NCBI GenBank assembly: GCA_016987375.1
Contig: PJRA01000493.1
Location: forward strand, 349,852 to 413,851
DNA length: 64,000 bases
Source of the DNA: Brachionus koreanus
Lineage: Eukaryota; Rotifera; Eurotatoria; Ploima; Brachionidae
Direction of reading: 5' to 3'
Under the pieces are notes generated by a model. That model made no database searches, had not been told where the DNA came from, and worked only from the letters and a program-made list of their open reading frames with translations. Positions 36,056 to 48,100 of the stretch are shown piece by piece. Both the position numbers and the translations under genes were made by a program. Numbering within the stretch: the first letter of the stretch is position 1; each line of letters opens with the position of its first letter.

Positions 36056-37081
36056 TTTTTAGCCTAAAACGAAGATGCTCAAGGTAAAAATGTATTTAAG
36101 AAAAAATATATATTTAAAAAGTTTGAAATAATTTTGCAAAAACGATGGCTTTTTCTAGTAAAACATAATATTCATGCTTAATGTTTTGGCATTGATTTAA
36201 AACTGTTGTTTTTTTTTTTGTTGCCTCAATATTTTCTAAAAACTAATAGACACCTTTATTAGTCTGAAATAACTTTTTTAATTTCTTATGAAAATGTTAA
36301 GCATTCAAACCGATGGCAAAATATGATTAAATTTTTGAAAATGTTTTAGCTGTCAATTGAAATCTCAAGAAAATATTTTTTGCTTTTTTTTTTTTTTAAA
36401 AATCAAATAAATACTTTTTTAGTTACTTAAAACAAACTTAATTTTGGAGGTTGACTAAAATTACCTTGAACGAGATTTAAAACTAGTTAAATTTAAGACA
36501 TAAATAAAAATTGAATAAGTTGATTTTAAGGGCTACTCTTTTTTTAAAATATATTTATCGAGTATAATTTTTTAATCATTATGTGAAATTTATAGGTATC
36601 AAGTTTGATATAAAAAAATACAGCTTCTTAAGTTTATTAAAAAAAATAGTACTAGAAAAAAAATCAGATAAAATTTTAAATTAATCATTTTAATGGAAAA
36701 GTTTTTTATTTAAGAATTTAAGAATCTATTCAAAAGTAATTATAGTTGCTTTAAAAAGAAAATTTAAAATTAACTATGGGATTAATTTCATATGTTTTAA
36801 AGAACAGAAATTGATTTTCCAATAAATGTTTAAAAAGTAATTTAATATTTTTTAAAAAATTTTTGTTCTAACATCACTAATCTTAATAAATGAGTTCGAG
36901 TTAGCCGATTTTTTTTTTATTTTTTAAAAAATTTAAAAATAATTAATTTTAAATGACCGACTTTATGTCTCATTCTTTATATTTTTGGCCAATTCCCAAA
37001 GCAAATCAAATTTTCTTGTCAAAAATTTTATTTTAAAAAAAAAAAATTTTTTTTTTATTTAAAAAATATTTCTCTTTTAAA
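36056..37081. other. Intergenic spacer of about 1 kb, nothing seen
   Basis: AT-rich sequence with homopolymer runs and no coding potential. A minus-strand AATAAA (TTTATT at 37054-37059) lies just past the stop of the 37082-38133 gene. Confidence 0.5.
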
Positions 37082-38133
37082 CTACATGTAAGGAAGTCTA
37101 TGGTGTTTCAAACCAGGATGCCAATCCGGATGAATAAGAAAATCACCTCGAAACGGTCTTAAAAGAAAATCTCAATTTTTTTCTTCCTTAAAAAAATTTC
37201 TTAATACTTTCTTGGATTATTAAAAGGTATGCCATGATCTCCAGTCTTATATTTTTCTTTATACATTCTTGTATCTTCATACAAATAAGGATTAGTTTGA
37301 TTTGATTGTAGTTGCAAAAATCTGTTTGTTTTTGGTCTTGGCTTGAGATCCAAATTAGTTTCTGATCTAAATAGCTTTTCAATTAATAGAAAAAGTTTAT
37401 TTTAAAATAAATTTTATAGACTACTTTGTTTCGGTCAGTTTGAAAGTGACTGATCACATTTCTACTTGAATTTACTTCAACATTGTTAGATTCTGTGTCT
37501 ACGCCCAAATTTTTCAGTTTGTTTTCTTCAAATTCAGCCTCTGATTTTGTTAATGAATTTAGGTATTGCTTAATAAGTAATCTTAAAAAAAATTTATTTG
37601 TTTTTTAGAAATATTTACATTAGCATTTGGATAAACTCGTACAGAAGGAGCCCTAGTTCTATTATTTATTGAGCTTACAAATTCAACATCTAAAAAATAA
37701 ATGAAATTTTTAGATGACTTTCATTTGAATTACCTTCATTTGTTTCATTTTGGACTTCTTCTGGTGCGTTGAAATAGCCTGGTAAATTTTTTAGACGAGA
37801 AGACAAAAAAACGCTTAAATAGTTATAAAAATAAAGAAGCCAATGTAAAAAAAAACTAAAAGTTTACAAGCTTGGATGAGGATTGTTTCGTCTAGTTGGT
37901 GAACTAGGTCGCAACTCGGCTCTTTCCTTTATCTGTGGTTCATTGAAATACCATCCATAAGTGGTCAATGAATTGTCCTTTAATGACCAAACATCTCTTG
38001 ATCTTGACTTAATATCCTCAAGTTCCTGTTTGTCAAAAATAGGCCTTCTTGGATGTCCTGTCGGATTTTGAATGGCTGAGTTTAATCGTGAAACTATATT
38101 CTTATAGCCCGGATTAGCATGTGCAGTTGTCAT
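37082..38133 (-). CDS. Unrecognised six-exon protein, 267 residues, possibly axonemal
   Basis: Exons 38133-37868, 37813-37734, 37689-37619, 37568-37425, 37374-37208, 37157-37082, all in phase. The start is ATG 38133 (MTTAHANPGYKNIVSRLNSA). The sequence is rich in Pro, Arg, Tyr and Trp, with short motifs scattered along an otherwise polar chain: HPRRPIFDKQELEDIKSRSR, WSLKDNSLTTYGWYFNEPQ, FVFLSSRLKNLPGYFNAP, NPYLYEDTRMYKEKYKTG, and a C-terminus RGDFLIHPDWHPGLKHHRLP. This style is common in microtubule inner proteins and other ciliary proteins, but I cannot name a family, so that is only a suggestion. There is no signal peptide or membrane segment. Confidence 0.72.
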
Positions 38134-38573
38134 TTCCTTATGGATCTATAAAGCTTTTTTTATAAGCATAAATTTTTTATATAGAAAATTATTTTCCTAA
38201 AAAAGAAAAGACTTCAAAACAACAAGTAAATCTTATATCTAACATTGCCATGGAAATTTTTGTGTGTTCAATCGGATTTATTGTTATATAAAAGCAAAAT
38301 TATACTTGGCTTAAAGTATTCAATTTAAGCTATTACTAGTTTTTATAATTGAGTTAAAACATTCAAGTGTAGTCAATTAAAAAAATTTCAATTGTTTATT
38401 TTAAGGTTTACTAAAATTTGCTTAAGAAAACTTAAAAATTTTCAAAGATTAAATTTGAAAACAATGGAAAATCGGAAAGAGAACCTAAATGTTGATTTAA
38501 TTGATTTATAAATTATAAAATTTTTGTTTTATGCTTTAAAAATATTCTTTTTGAAACTATAAGGGTGAGTCAG

Positions 38574-38902
38574 AAAATTTTGGATTTTTTTTAACGAGTA
38601 AACTATTTTTTTTAAGCCAAAAATTTTGCTTTTGTTCACTTGAATCGTCATTTGATGAGTTGCTGTTCTTGCTGATAGGCCGTTTTTTCTAATACTGTCG
38701 TAACAGTATTAAAATTTCAAAATTTTAATTAAAGTTTTCATTTTTTAGAGTTTTAAAATTAAATAAACAAAAATTAGACATATCATTTTGAAGTATTTTC
38801 TATTCTGTTCATTTAAACAATGTCTTGTCTTAAAGTCGTTTAAAGACTGTGAAGGATTATAATAAATAAATGTCAATTCAAAGCTCTTTACAAAATTACT
38901 CA
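38574..38902. mobile_element. Internally deleted mariner derivative (MITE-like)
   Basis: The left end GGTGAGTCAGAAAATTTTGG matches the terminus of the mariner copy at 57494 (GGTGAGTCAAAAATTTT). Inner sequence at about 38770-38815 (AGACATATCATTTTGAAG...TTCTGTTCATTT) matches the 5' region of the copies at 26470-26505 and 58390-58425. The transposase core is absent. The right end near 38902 (ACTCA) is approximate. Confidence 0.55.
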
Positions 38903-40014
38903 AAAAAATTTGAAATTTTTAGCTTAAGACAAAAATATTGACTTCAAAAAATTATCAAAAGGAAAATGTTATTAAAATCCTTAAAATCAAAAAGTTTTTA
39001 GGCCAAAAATTGTTAATTAAATTAATAATTTTAAAATTTACATAATTAAATTAAGTTAATTTAGATTTTTTTTCCTGAATTGAAATTAATCTTTTTTTTT
39101 AGTTTTTGCGCAGAGACTTCACAAATTCGTTTAAATAAAAAATAAAAATAGTTTAATTGTTAAATTGCTTTTTTATTATTTTTAATCTAATATAATTTAA
39201 ATTATATGAATGTGAAATTATTTTTCAGTATAAATAACGGGTAAATTTTGCAAAATTAATAAAATATTATTTCAGAGGTTATTTAGTTCCCCCAAATACC
39301 ATACACTCCATGAAGCATTGAATGAATTTTTCATAAAAAAGATAAAAGTTGCCAAATCTTTTAAAAACTGACTCAGACCATCATATTTGAACGATTATGA
39401 CCACACTTCTAAAAAAAAAAACAGAAATTATAGAATTTCACATGAAAGAAGTAGAATGAGTTCAACAAGAAATCGATTCAATTTAAATAAAATAGTTTTT
39501 TATTTCTCTATAAAAAACTAATTTCTAATTTTCGTAAATTAATTATAATTATTTTAATAAAAAATAAATAAATGAAGATTATCAATTAAAATTTCCAAAA
39601 TTTTTAATAAGATCATGTGGACTAAAAAGAAAGCGGTGCCATTGGTAACTGCCCTCGGAAAAAAATTTCTAAATTAATTTTTAAATAAATAAATGAAAAA
39701 TCAAAAGATGGCGGGATGTCAATTTTATAATTTTTCGCTTTTATGATAATTTTTTTTTCAAAACTTTATTTTATATTCAAATTTAAAACAAAATAAAATT
39801 AAAAATTTTAAAATTTAACTTTAAAAAGAAAATTTTTATTGTAAAAAAAATATATATGTAAAAAACAAGAGGTGTCAAATTTAGTCATTATTTTGGATTT
39901 TAGTGTATAAAAACCTTACTTTTTATTTTGAATTTGAATATTTATTGAATTGAATTTGAATAATTTGAAATTTTTATTTTGAATATTTTGATTAAAAAAT
40001 AAAATTTATAAAAA

Positions 40015-40710
40015 ATGTCAAAAAGACTAACAGGTCTAAAGGCTCATGAACAATTTCGCTAGGATGACGATTCTTAATCAATTACTTCTGATCAAAATGA
40101 CTATGATAATTTGAAAAGTGATAACTTTGGTGATGACTCAAAATAGATATTGATGATTCGATTAATGAATTGGACTTGATAAAAGAAGTGATAATGAGGA
40201 AGGGATTCATGCCAAAATTTCTAATTGATAGATAGCTTCTGATCCAAATTTAGATCGAATTATTAAAGATGGAACAATTTTGAAAAAATAAAAATGGTGA
40301 TGAATTGAGTACAAGAAAATAAAATTAAAAAAAATTGAACCTACAAGCTATGCAACTAGATATGTTGATGATACCAAGTTTTCAGAATTTTAACAATTTT
40401 CAATATTTCGATGACCAATCTTAAACTAAATTGTACAAATACAAATGCTAAAAATTATAGCTCAAACTTATGTTTTGAAAAAAAAAGACACTTTTGCTTT
40501 TATAAATGTGCTTTTTTCTTCTTCCATCAAAAATGGCCATTTGTTCATCCGATATATGCAAAAAAAGTCAGATAAGCTCGCTATAAATTATGGATACTAA
40601 CTGATGTTGAGCTGTTTTCCATATCTCGTTAATGATTTGGATCGTCTAAATGAAAAACTTCTTGGTGAATATGTAGTGGAAAAGTTAATGGTTCCATGTA
40701 AGAATAGATA
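40015..40710 (+). pseudogene. piggyBac-like transposase relic
   Basis: Starts with an ATG and reads MSKRLTGLKAHEQFR then an acidic stretch (DQNDYDNLKSDNFGDDSK), followed by DGTILKK resembling the piggyBac DGT-W segment, and later LVNDLDRLNEKLLGEY with EKLMVPCKNR, matching the piggyBac segment around the conserved DE-MVPFKGR motif. Stops, frameshifts and missing central sequence show decay. Terminal repeats were not found. Confidence 0.65.
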
Positions 40711-41300
40711 GTAATCATTTTTTTGCACTTCATTAGGATCACTCTAAACTCTAATTAAACAAAAAACAACATTTGTTGGAACCATACATAAATACAAAAG
40801 AAAAAAACCTTCGATTGTGTCTACGAAACAAAATTTACACTAAGAAAATGTATTCTTAAAATTTTTTAATAAAATTTTTTTTTCCTAATTATTTTTAGAT
40901 TTAAATAATCAAATTAATTTTAGAAAAATTTTTTTAAAAAAAAATTTTATTTTATCAAAAAGTTAAATTTATTTTTTGTTTTGAGGTGTTTTAAATCATA
41001 ATTTTTTTCATATTTCTTTTTGGTCGAACGATTTATGTCATAATTTTCCAATTGTTTCTTAATCTTCACATCTTGAAAATGTTAAATCAATGGTCGAAGT
41101 TTTTTAATTAAAATAAGACATGCAAAAACAACTCTATTTTTTTAATTAATTTTTTTAGATGTAAGAAAGAAGTGCGTCGAGTGGCTAGTTTTTGAAAATT
41201 AAAGAAGCTTTATACCAAATGTTTTATTGAGCAAAATCTATAAATAGTTGATTCATTTATAAGGTTTGCCATCATTTAGAAAATTATTTAATATTAAGAT

Positions 41301-43922
41301 ATGTCAATAAATATCTCAATTCTTTTGCTTATGATAAGTATCATTGGCTGCATGGCTGAATACAAAAAAATTTGGTAAATTAAATGAAAAAATTAGTTCA
41401 ATTTACATCTTTAATTTGACACAAAATTTCAAGCTATTTCACAAATTGGGCACAATTTCGGCCAACTGGTACAGAATTTCTTCCAGAAGACATCAATCCA
41501 AGACTTTGTACTCATGTAATATACGCTTTTGCTAAAATTGAAAATTTCACTCTGGCTAATACTGAACCGAACGATGTTGGCATTGATAATGGACCAGGCT
41601 TATATGAGAGAATAATGGTTCTAAAACTTATTAATCCATCGCTTAAAATAATGCTTGGAGTTGGTGGTTGGGCTCATGGAACTAGTGGATTTGAAACTGG
41701 TAAATAAAAATTATTCTTTAGAATTTCTATGTTTAAAAAAAAAGCACTGATAAATACAAAATTTAACAAAAAAAAAGCATATTGAATCAAGTCTAAGAAT
41801 CCCCGAAAAATTTTGCATAACGATTTTTTGTTTTTTGTTCCAAAATTGACAATTGTTTTTAGTTTTGTTTTATTTATCAAAATTGCAAAATTCCCAATGC
41901 CAAAAAAAAAGCGAATTTTTTTCTTAAATAAAGCCTAAAAAATTTGTCTAATTAATTAAAAAATTTATTCAAAAAAATGTTCATTTTAGCTTTTTTTCAG
42001 TTTTTTGAACGATTTTTTTTTAAATCAACTTTAAAAATATTACTAAATTTTAAATGATTTTAAATCATAAAAATGAAGTATTTCAGCAATAAATGCTTAT
42101 CTTATTTTTAAAGTTATTCGAACTGATGAAATTATGGAAAAATTTGCGAAAAATTCAGTTAAATTTTTGAGAAAATGGAAATTCGATGGACTTGGTATTT
42201 TAAAATTAACTTTAAATAATAGAAAGAATTTATTTTATTTTTAACTAGATGTTGACTGGGAATACCCGATTGTAAAAAAAAATCAATTCACTAAATTAAT
42301 CGAGGTAATCAATTTTCAGATTTTTAAATTTTAAAATTTTAATTCTAGAAAATTTATTTTTTAAATAAAATATAAAAACTTCTAAAGGAATTGAGAATTG
42401 CATTCGATACCGATTTGTTATCTAGTGGAAATCGTCTTCAATTGTCCATAGCTGTTTCTGCTGGTCAAGCTACAATAGACATGTCTTACGATATTGAAAA
42501 AATAAGCCAATACGTTGATTTTGTTAATTTGGTGTCCTATGATGTAAATTTAATAGCTCAATGCAACTAATTCTAACTTGTAACATTTAGTTTCATGAAT
42601 CTTGGAGTACCCATACTGGATTTCATTCACCTTTATACCCCCAAAAACTTGATGCAAATAATACACGAAATGTGGTAAAAAATAGTTTAAAATAAGTTAA
42701 AAAAAGTTATATTTAATTTTTAAAAATAAGCAATGGGCCGTAAATTATTGGATTAAAAAAGGATGTCCAAGAAAAAAATTGATTTTAGGTCTTCCTTTTT
42801 ATGGCAGAGGATTTACATTAAAAAACTCTAAGCTTAGTCAAATCGGATCTCCTTCTAAGGGAATTTCTAAGCCGGGTCAATACACTAAAGAAGCAGGAGT
42901 TCTGTCCTATTTTGAGGTTTAATTTCAAAAGAAAAATTAGAGTAAAATTTCTTAAGCATTTAATCTTAGATTTGCCAAATAGTTCGAGAAAATAATCTAA
43001 TAGAGAACATTCATCCAGAATACAAACAGATAGGCTTAAGGTTTGGTGACCAATGGATCGGTTATGACAATGAAGAATCAATAGGCCTAAAGGCTAATTT
43101 CATTAGAGAAAATTGTCTTGGAGGAGCCATGATTTGGACTGTTAAGTGGAAAAATCAAATTAATTAAATATTTAATTCTTTTTGAAATTAAGGTAGACTT
43201 TGATGATTTTAAAGGAAATTTCTGTAACAAAGGCACTTATCCTTTGTTAAAAACAGTAAATAGAATATTAACTGGTGCACAATGTACTTACCATCAAACA
43301 ACTAAATCGGTTAGCACGACATCAATTTTAAGTTCTCAAACAACTATACCTACCTCAATTAAAATTCAAAACTCAAAAACTACAGTTAGTTTGCAGCCAA
43401 AAGGTAAATTTAAAAATAGTTAAATTTATTTTTAATTTATTTTGAAAGACTCGTGCTCTGCTGGTGGATTATTAAGCAGTTCAAATGGGTGCGAATATTT
43501 TAGAGTTTGCATTAAAGGTTTTTCATCATCAGTAGCCACTCTTAAATGTCCAGACAGCCATTGGTTTCAAACCAGTTCTCAATCTTGCACCAGGCTTAAA
43601 CCAGTATTTCTATTTTCGATAAGACTAATTAAAACAAAATCAAAAAAAAATAATTCTTTTTTAGAATAATTGTGCTGATCAATTTGAGACCTCAACTATC
43701 ATTACAAAATTACCAGAAAAATCAGTTCCTCCTACAAAGCTGACCAAAAAATTTTCATGTCCTCTATCATCTGGCCTATTTGTAAATATCAAAGATCGAA
43801 GAAAGTTTTGGCACTGTTCAAATTTTATTCCCTTTGAAAAAGAGTGTCCAGCAAATCTCTATTTTAATGAAAGAATAAAAATATGTGATCATCTCAATCC
43901 AAGTGTGGCACGATCTTTTTAA
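41301..43922 (+). CDS. Secreted GH18 chitinase with two chitin-binding (CBM14) domains
   Basis: Eleven exons: 41301-41374, 41434-41699, 42114-42194, 42249-42304, 42388-42543, 42591-42674, 42731-42916, 42970-43140, 43193-43403, 43449-43603, 43665-43922; phases agree and give 565 residues. A signal peptide (MSINISILLLMISIIGCMA) leads into a GH18 barrel: CYFTNWAQFRP, HVIYAFAKIE, IMLGVGGWAHG, the catalytic DGLDVDWEYP with its general-acid Glu, VNLVSYDFHESW, ILGLPFYGRGF and GGAMIWTVDFDDFKGNFC. A Thr/Ser linker follows, then a six-Cys peritrophin-A-like domain (DSCSAGGLL...) and a second one with only four obvious Cys (FSCPLSSGLF, FWHCSN, KECPANLYFN, KICDH). It hydrolyses chitin outside the cell, for cuticle/lorica remodelling or digestion. 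The catalytic motif is split by an intron in its second Asp codon. AATAAA lies near 43988. Confidence 0.94.
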
Positions 43923-45118
43923 ATAGTATGTTTAAAAGACAAGAGGAAAAAATAATTTTATTTGCTTATAATTATTTATATTGGTGATAATAAAAAAAAA
44001 AATTTTAAATTCCAATTTTTTTATTCAAGTAATAATTTATTTAATTTGAGAAAATAGATTTTTTTCCAAATATAGAATTTTATACTTGTCTAAAAACATT
44101 AAGTTCCATTAATTTGGTGTGAATGCTTTTAAAAATTTACAATTGGCAAAGATTTGTTTATGTTTTTTTAAATAAAAACAAACTAGGTTTTTAATTTATT
44201 CGCAAAAGTGATTAAACCAAATGTTTGCTAATAACCAAGGTGGCAAAATATTTGATTTGAAAAAAAAATTATTGTAGAAAATAATTCAAGATTTTTATCG
44301 TCAGTAATTTTGAATTTAGTAAGAAAACCAAGAATTTTTATTTCTAAGACAAACAAAAGCCTAAAATAAAATTATAATAATTTAGAATATTTTTAATAGA
44401 TTTTCAAGCGAGCTTATTTTAATTTGATGTGTTTAAATTTTAATTTTGGAAAAAAAAATCAATTTTCGTTTTGAATTAAAATTTTAAAATATCATTCTAA
44501 CAATGTTTGCATCATCATCAATTTTGCATCATAAATGAAATTTCTATTGTTTAATTTTTTAATTCAATAGAACAGCATAGGTCTTTGATCGCGCGATTTA
44601 AGTTTTTTAATTAGGTTTAAAATTATTTTTTCTTTTTAATATTTGTTTACAGCAACCCAAGGTAAACTTATTATTTAAAAAAGATTTTAATAACCAAACT
44701 CATTTCAAACCAGAAAAAGTAATTTTATTCTAAATTATCCCATAACTAGTCAAAAAAAAATTTTCTTCTGTCATAACAACCTCAAGTTAAATTATTAATT
44801 TTAATACGCATTTAATATCTAGATAAAATCTAAAAGAGCTAAAGTAATATAAGTTTTGAAAATAATCTGATATGATAATTCACTGTTTGCATACAAATTA
44901 AGTGTCAATTAAAACAAAAAAAAACACTTTCAATCTAAGCATATTTTAAATTCATGGCATCTAAAATAACAAGGCAATTCCAAATTGAATTTTAGCTATT
45001 TTTTTATCTGGTAAATGCGCAAAAATTAATAAAGATTATATTTTTAATTTAGAAATATTTATATTATTCAAGATATTAATGGATAATTTATTAATTTAAT
45101 TTATAATAAAATTAAACA
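43923..45118. other. Intergenic between chitinase and NIPA-like gene, nothing seen
   Basis: About 1.2 kb of AT-rich sequence in tandem between two plus-strand genes; likely holds the chitinase 3' untranslated region and the promoter of the transporter. No coding potential or repeats noted. Confidence 0.5.
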
Positions 45119-48100
45119 ATGAGTTCATTAAACATTACTCATAATGTTGCCAAAATATCCAACATGAGTCGCCGGCCCGTCTCCACAAATAGCGGGTCTA
45201 GAGACTTTTATATTGGCCTGACGCTAGCACTGTTATCAAGTTTTTTTATAGGTTCAAGTTTTATTTTAAAGAAAAAAGGTCTTTTAAAACTGTGCGGAAG
45301 TATGACTATTTCTCCTAATAAGAGAGCAGGTATGTTTGTTTGTTTAAACTATTTTAACAGTTAAAAGAGCAAATTTTAAAGGTCAAGGTGGATATGGATA
45401 TCTGAAAGAGTGGATTTGGTGGTCGGGTTTTTTAACAAGTAAATTTTGCAGAAAAATAATTTAGACGGTGCTGTCAATTTTTTAAAATTAAGTGGCAGTT
45501 GGAGAGCTGTGCAATTTTGCCGCATACGGATTTGTTCCGGCCACACTTGTTACTCCATTGGGCGCTTTAAGCGTTTTAATTAGTGCTGTTATGTCTGCAT
45601 ATTTTTTAAACGAAAAATTAAACCTAATTGGAAAAATAGGATGCATTTTGACTGCGATCGGCTCCACTGTAATGGTAATTCATGCTCCAAAAGAAGGTGA
45701 AGTAAAAACAGTTCAAGAACTAATTTTTCGTATCCAAGATAAAGGTAATTCATTTTATTTTTTAGGTTTATTTACTAAATTTCAAAATTATGACTAAAAA
45801 TAAGAATATGCTTAGTTGCAAATTTTTTTTTCATTTATAATTTAAAAAAAAACTTTATTTAGATACTTTTTAATGAGTCATTTTTTTTGAAGTGTTTTCA
45901 ATTGAATTTTTTGTAATAATAATTTTTCAATTTTAATGACAAATAATTAAAATCTTGAAAAAATCATTTTTAATTTTATTTGAAAAATTATATTTGTACT
46001 AAATTTACTAGTATAAATTCAAATATATGGCTTTGAATAAGACTGTTTTTCAAGCTTCAAATCAGCTTATGAAAATTTTTCTATTTTAATTTAATAAAAA
46101 CTGACTGACTTGTGGTCAAGCCACCCGTAAGCCAACATTTTTATGTTCTATTGACATAAAAATACCAACCAAAATTTTTCCAATTAAAAAATAAATTAAA
46201 TTGGAAAAATTTTTTATGGGATATTTATCCTTTATTTTTTCGGTTAAATTCATTACATTCTGTGGTGTACCAAGGGCAGTGAAAAAAACATGTTTATTAA
46301 AAATTTAGTGTGAATTTAAGTTACTGGTCTTGTCATCAAGCCTCTGACTTATAGAATTTTTAAGGTGTTTCAAGATGTTCTCGGATAAATCATAAGTTTG
46401 TAATGATGTGCAATTAGCCGAAAAAAATAAAAGATGATATCTAATAAAATATTTTTTCTAATGAGAAAACAAACATTATTAACAATAAAACATTTAAAAA
46501 AAAAGAGGAAAAAAAATTGAATTAAGCCTTAAAAACCATTGTTTGTCTTTCAAAAAAATTGGTGTGTGTTTTAAAAGTATCCAAAAATCACCAACTTTGA
46601 TCACAACAGAAATATAAAACTAAAATTAATCCTCAGAAAAAGAGTAAACATTAAATAAATTAGTTTAGTTATAAAACTTAAAAATAACAAATTCTAACAA
46701 AAAATATAAATTTGTAAATTTTCTCAATTAAAACTGTTTTACGCTTGAATTCAAAGGATACTTTACATCCAAAAACTGGAAAAATAAGGAAGAAAAAGGA
46801 AACTTTATATTCTTAAACTAGACCAGGCAATCTTGTTTCAAGACAAGTTTCATAATTTTTTAACCAAACAAGCTATACATCTTAAATCGGTTGATAACAA
46901 AAGCTTGAAAAATGCACTAAAAAGTGATTAGTTAGTCTTATTTCTTTACAATTATTTACAAAAAGAAAACTATTATATTAGAAAATTACAGTTTTCTGGC
47001 TTTCCACATTTTTTTTTTTGACCATAAAAAATAGTGATGTTGGTTTAGCTTGGTTAGTTGGTTGGCCAAAGTCGACTTTTTTGACCTAAATTCAAATATT
47101 TAAACAAATTTTGTTATTTTTTAAATTTTGAGATCAAAATTCAAAATAGAATTTTATGTCTTTAAGTTTTGAAAAAAAAAGTTTTTTCTTTCATTTAGTT
47201 TAGGGTTTAATTTTGAGCTAATTTTAATGATTATTTAATTATAATTTATTTTTTTGGAAGGCCAAATTAAGAACCAAAAATTGGCTTACCAAAATTTGGT
47301 CGACCAAGCGCTGGTTAACGAACATCACTTATAAAATAATGTAAAATTTTTTCTATTAAAGGCATTTTTACAATTCTATTTAGGAAATTAATTAAGATTC
47401 TAAGAATGTTACATTTTTTGTGGGAAAAAAGCATATATGTTAGCTTCAAATTGTACTTTAAATTAAAAATGAAATCTATGAAATTTTTCTTGGCCATTTA
47501 ATAATTTGCTGTGCCGATGTAATTTAAAATGATGATACTCCACATGACAGGTGATTGTTTTGATGATAACTCAGTTGAAGATGATTGATAAAAATCTAAT
47601 TTCTTTACAGTACTTTTTAAAACTACAGTACAAACTAAAACTAAATTTATTTATTTCTTCGCTTTTTATTTCTTTTCGTTTCTTTCAAGAAAGAAATAAA
47701 ACTCCATGATTGAATAAGCGAAATCTTTCTCAAGAAAACCTAGGAAAAGAAATGAAAAACATCTGGAAAAGAAAATTAAAGAAAACGTACAAGTTAGCTA
47801 AGTCTTAACGATCTAGTATTTAATTATACCGTAAATTTGGAACATTAAATTTTGTAATAGTTAGTAAAATACTTTTATTTTAACTGAAATTAATAAATTT
47901 AAATTAATTAAAATTAAAATTAATAAATTTTTGAATCTATTAATTAATAATAATATATAATTGCAATAAAGGCTCTTTACTCGAAGATTTCCAAAAGTCA
48001 GATTTCAAATTAATTTTAGCTTTTTTTAAAAAAATTAATTCTTATAATTTATTTTTGATCACCTATTCATGAAAAGTTTTCCTATCAAAAAATTAAAAAA

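Larger units (their letters stand above)
38134..41300. other. 3.2-kb intergenic region with transposon relics
   Basis: Holds an internally deleted mariner derivative (38574-38902) and a piggyBac transposase relic (40015-40710). The remaining sequence is AT-rich with no coding support. The chitinase promoter should lie at its right end. Confidence 0.5.

Noticed and set aside
41344..41535. Plus-strand open frame beginning MAAWLNTKKF
   Set aside because: Wrong frame; the true chitinase signal-peptide exon starts at 41301 and splices at 41374.
46167..46211. AT-rich inverted repeat (AAATTTTTCCAATT and its complement)
   Set aside because: Almost entirely A/T, so a match of this length is plausible by chance here; no flanking duplication.
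47315..47497. Minus-strand open frame in the NIPA-like intron
   Set aside because: Starts at the edge of the hAT-type MITE, is AT-driven and has no similarity.
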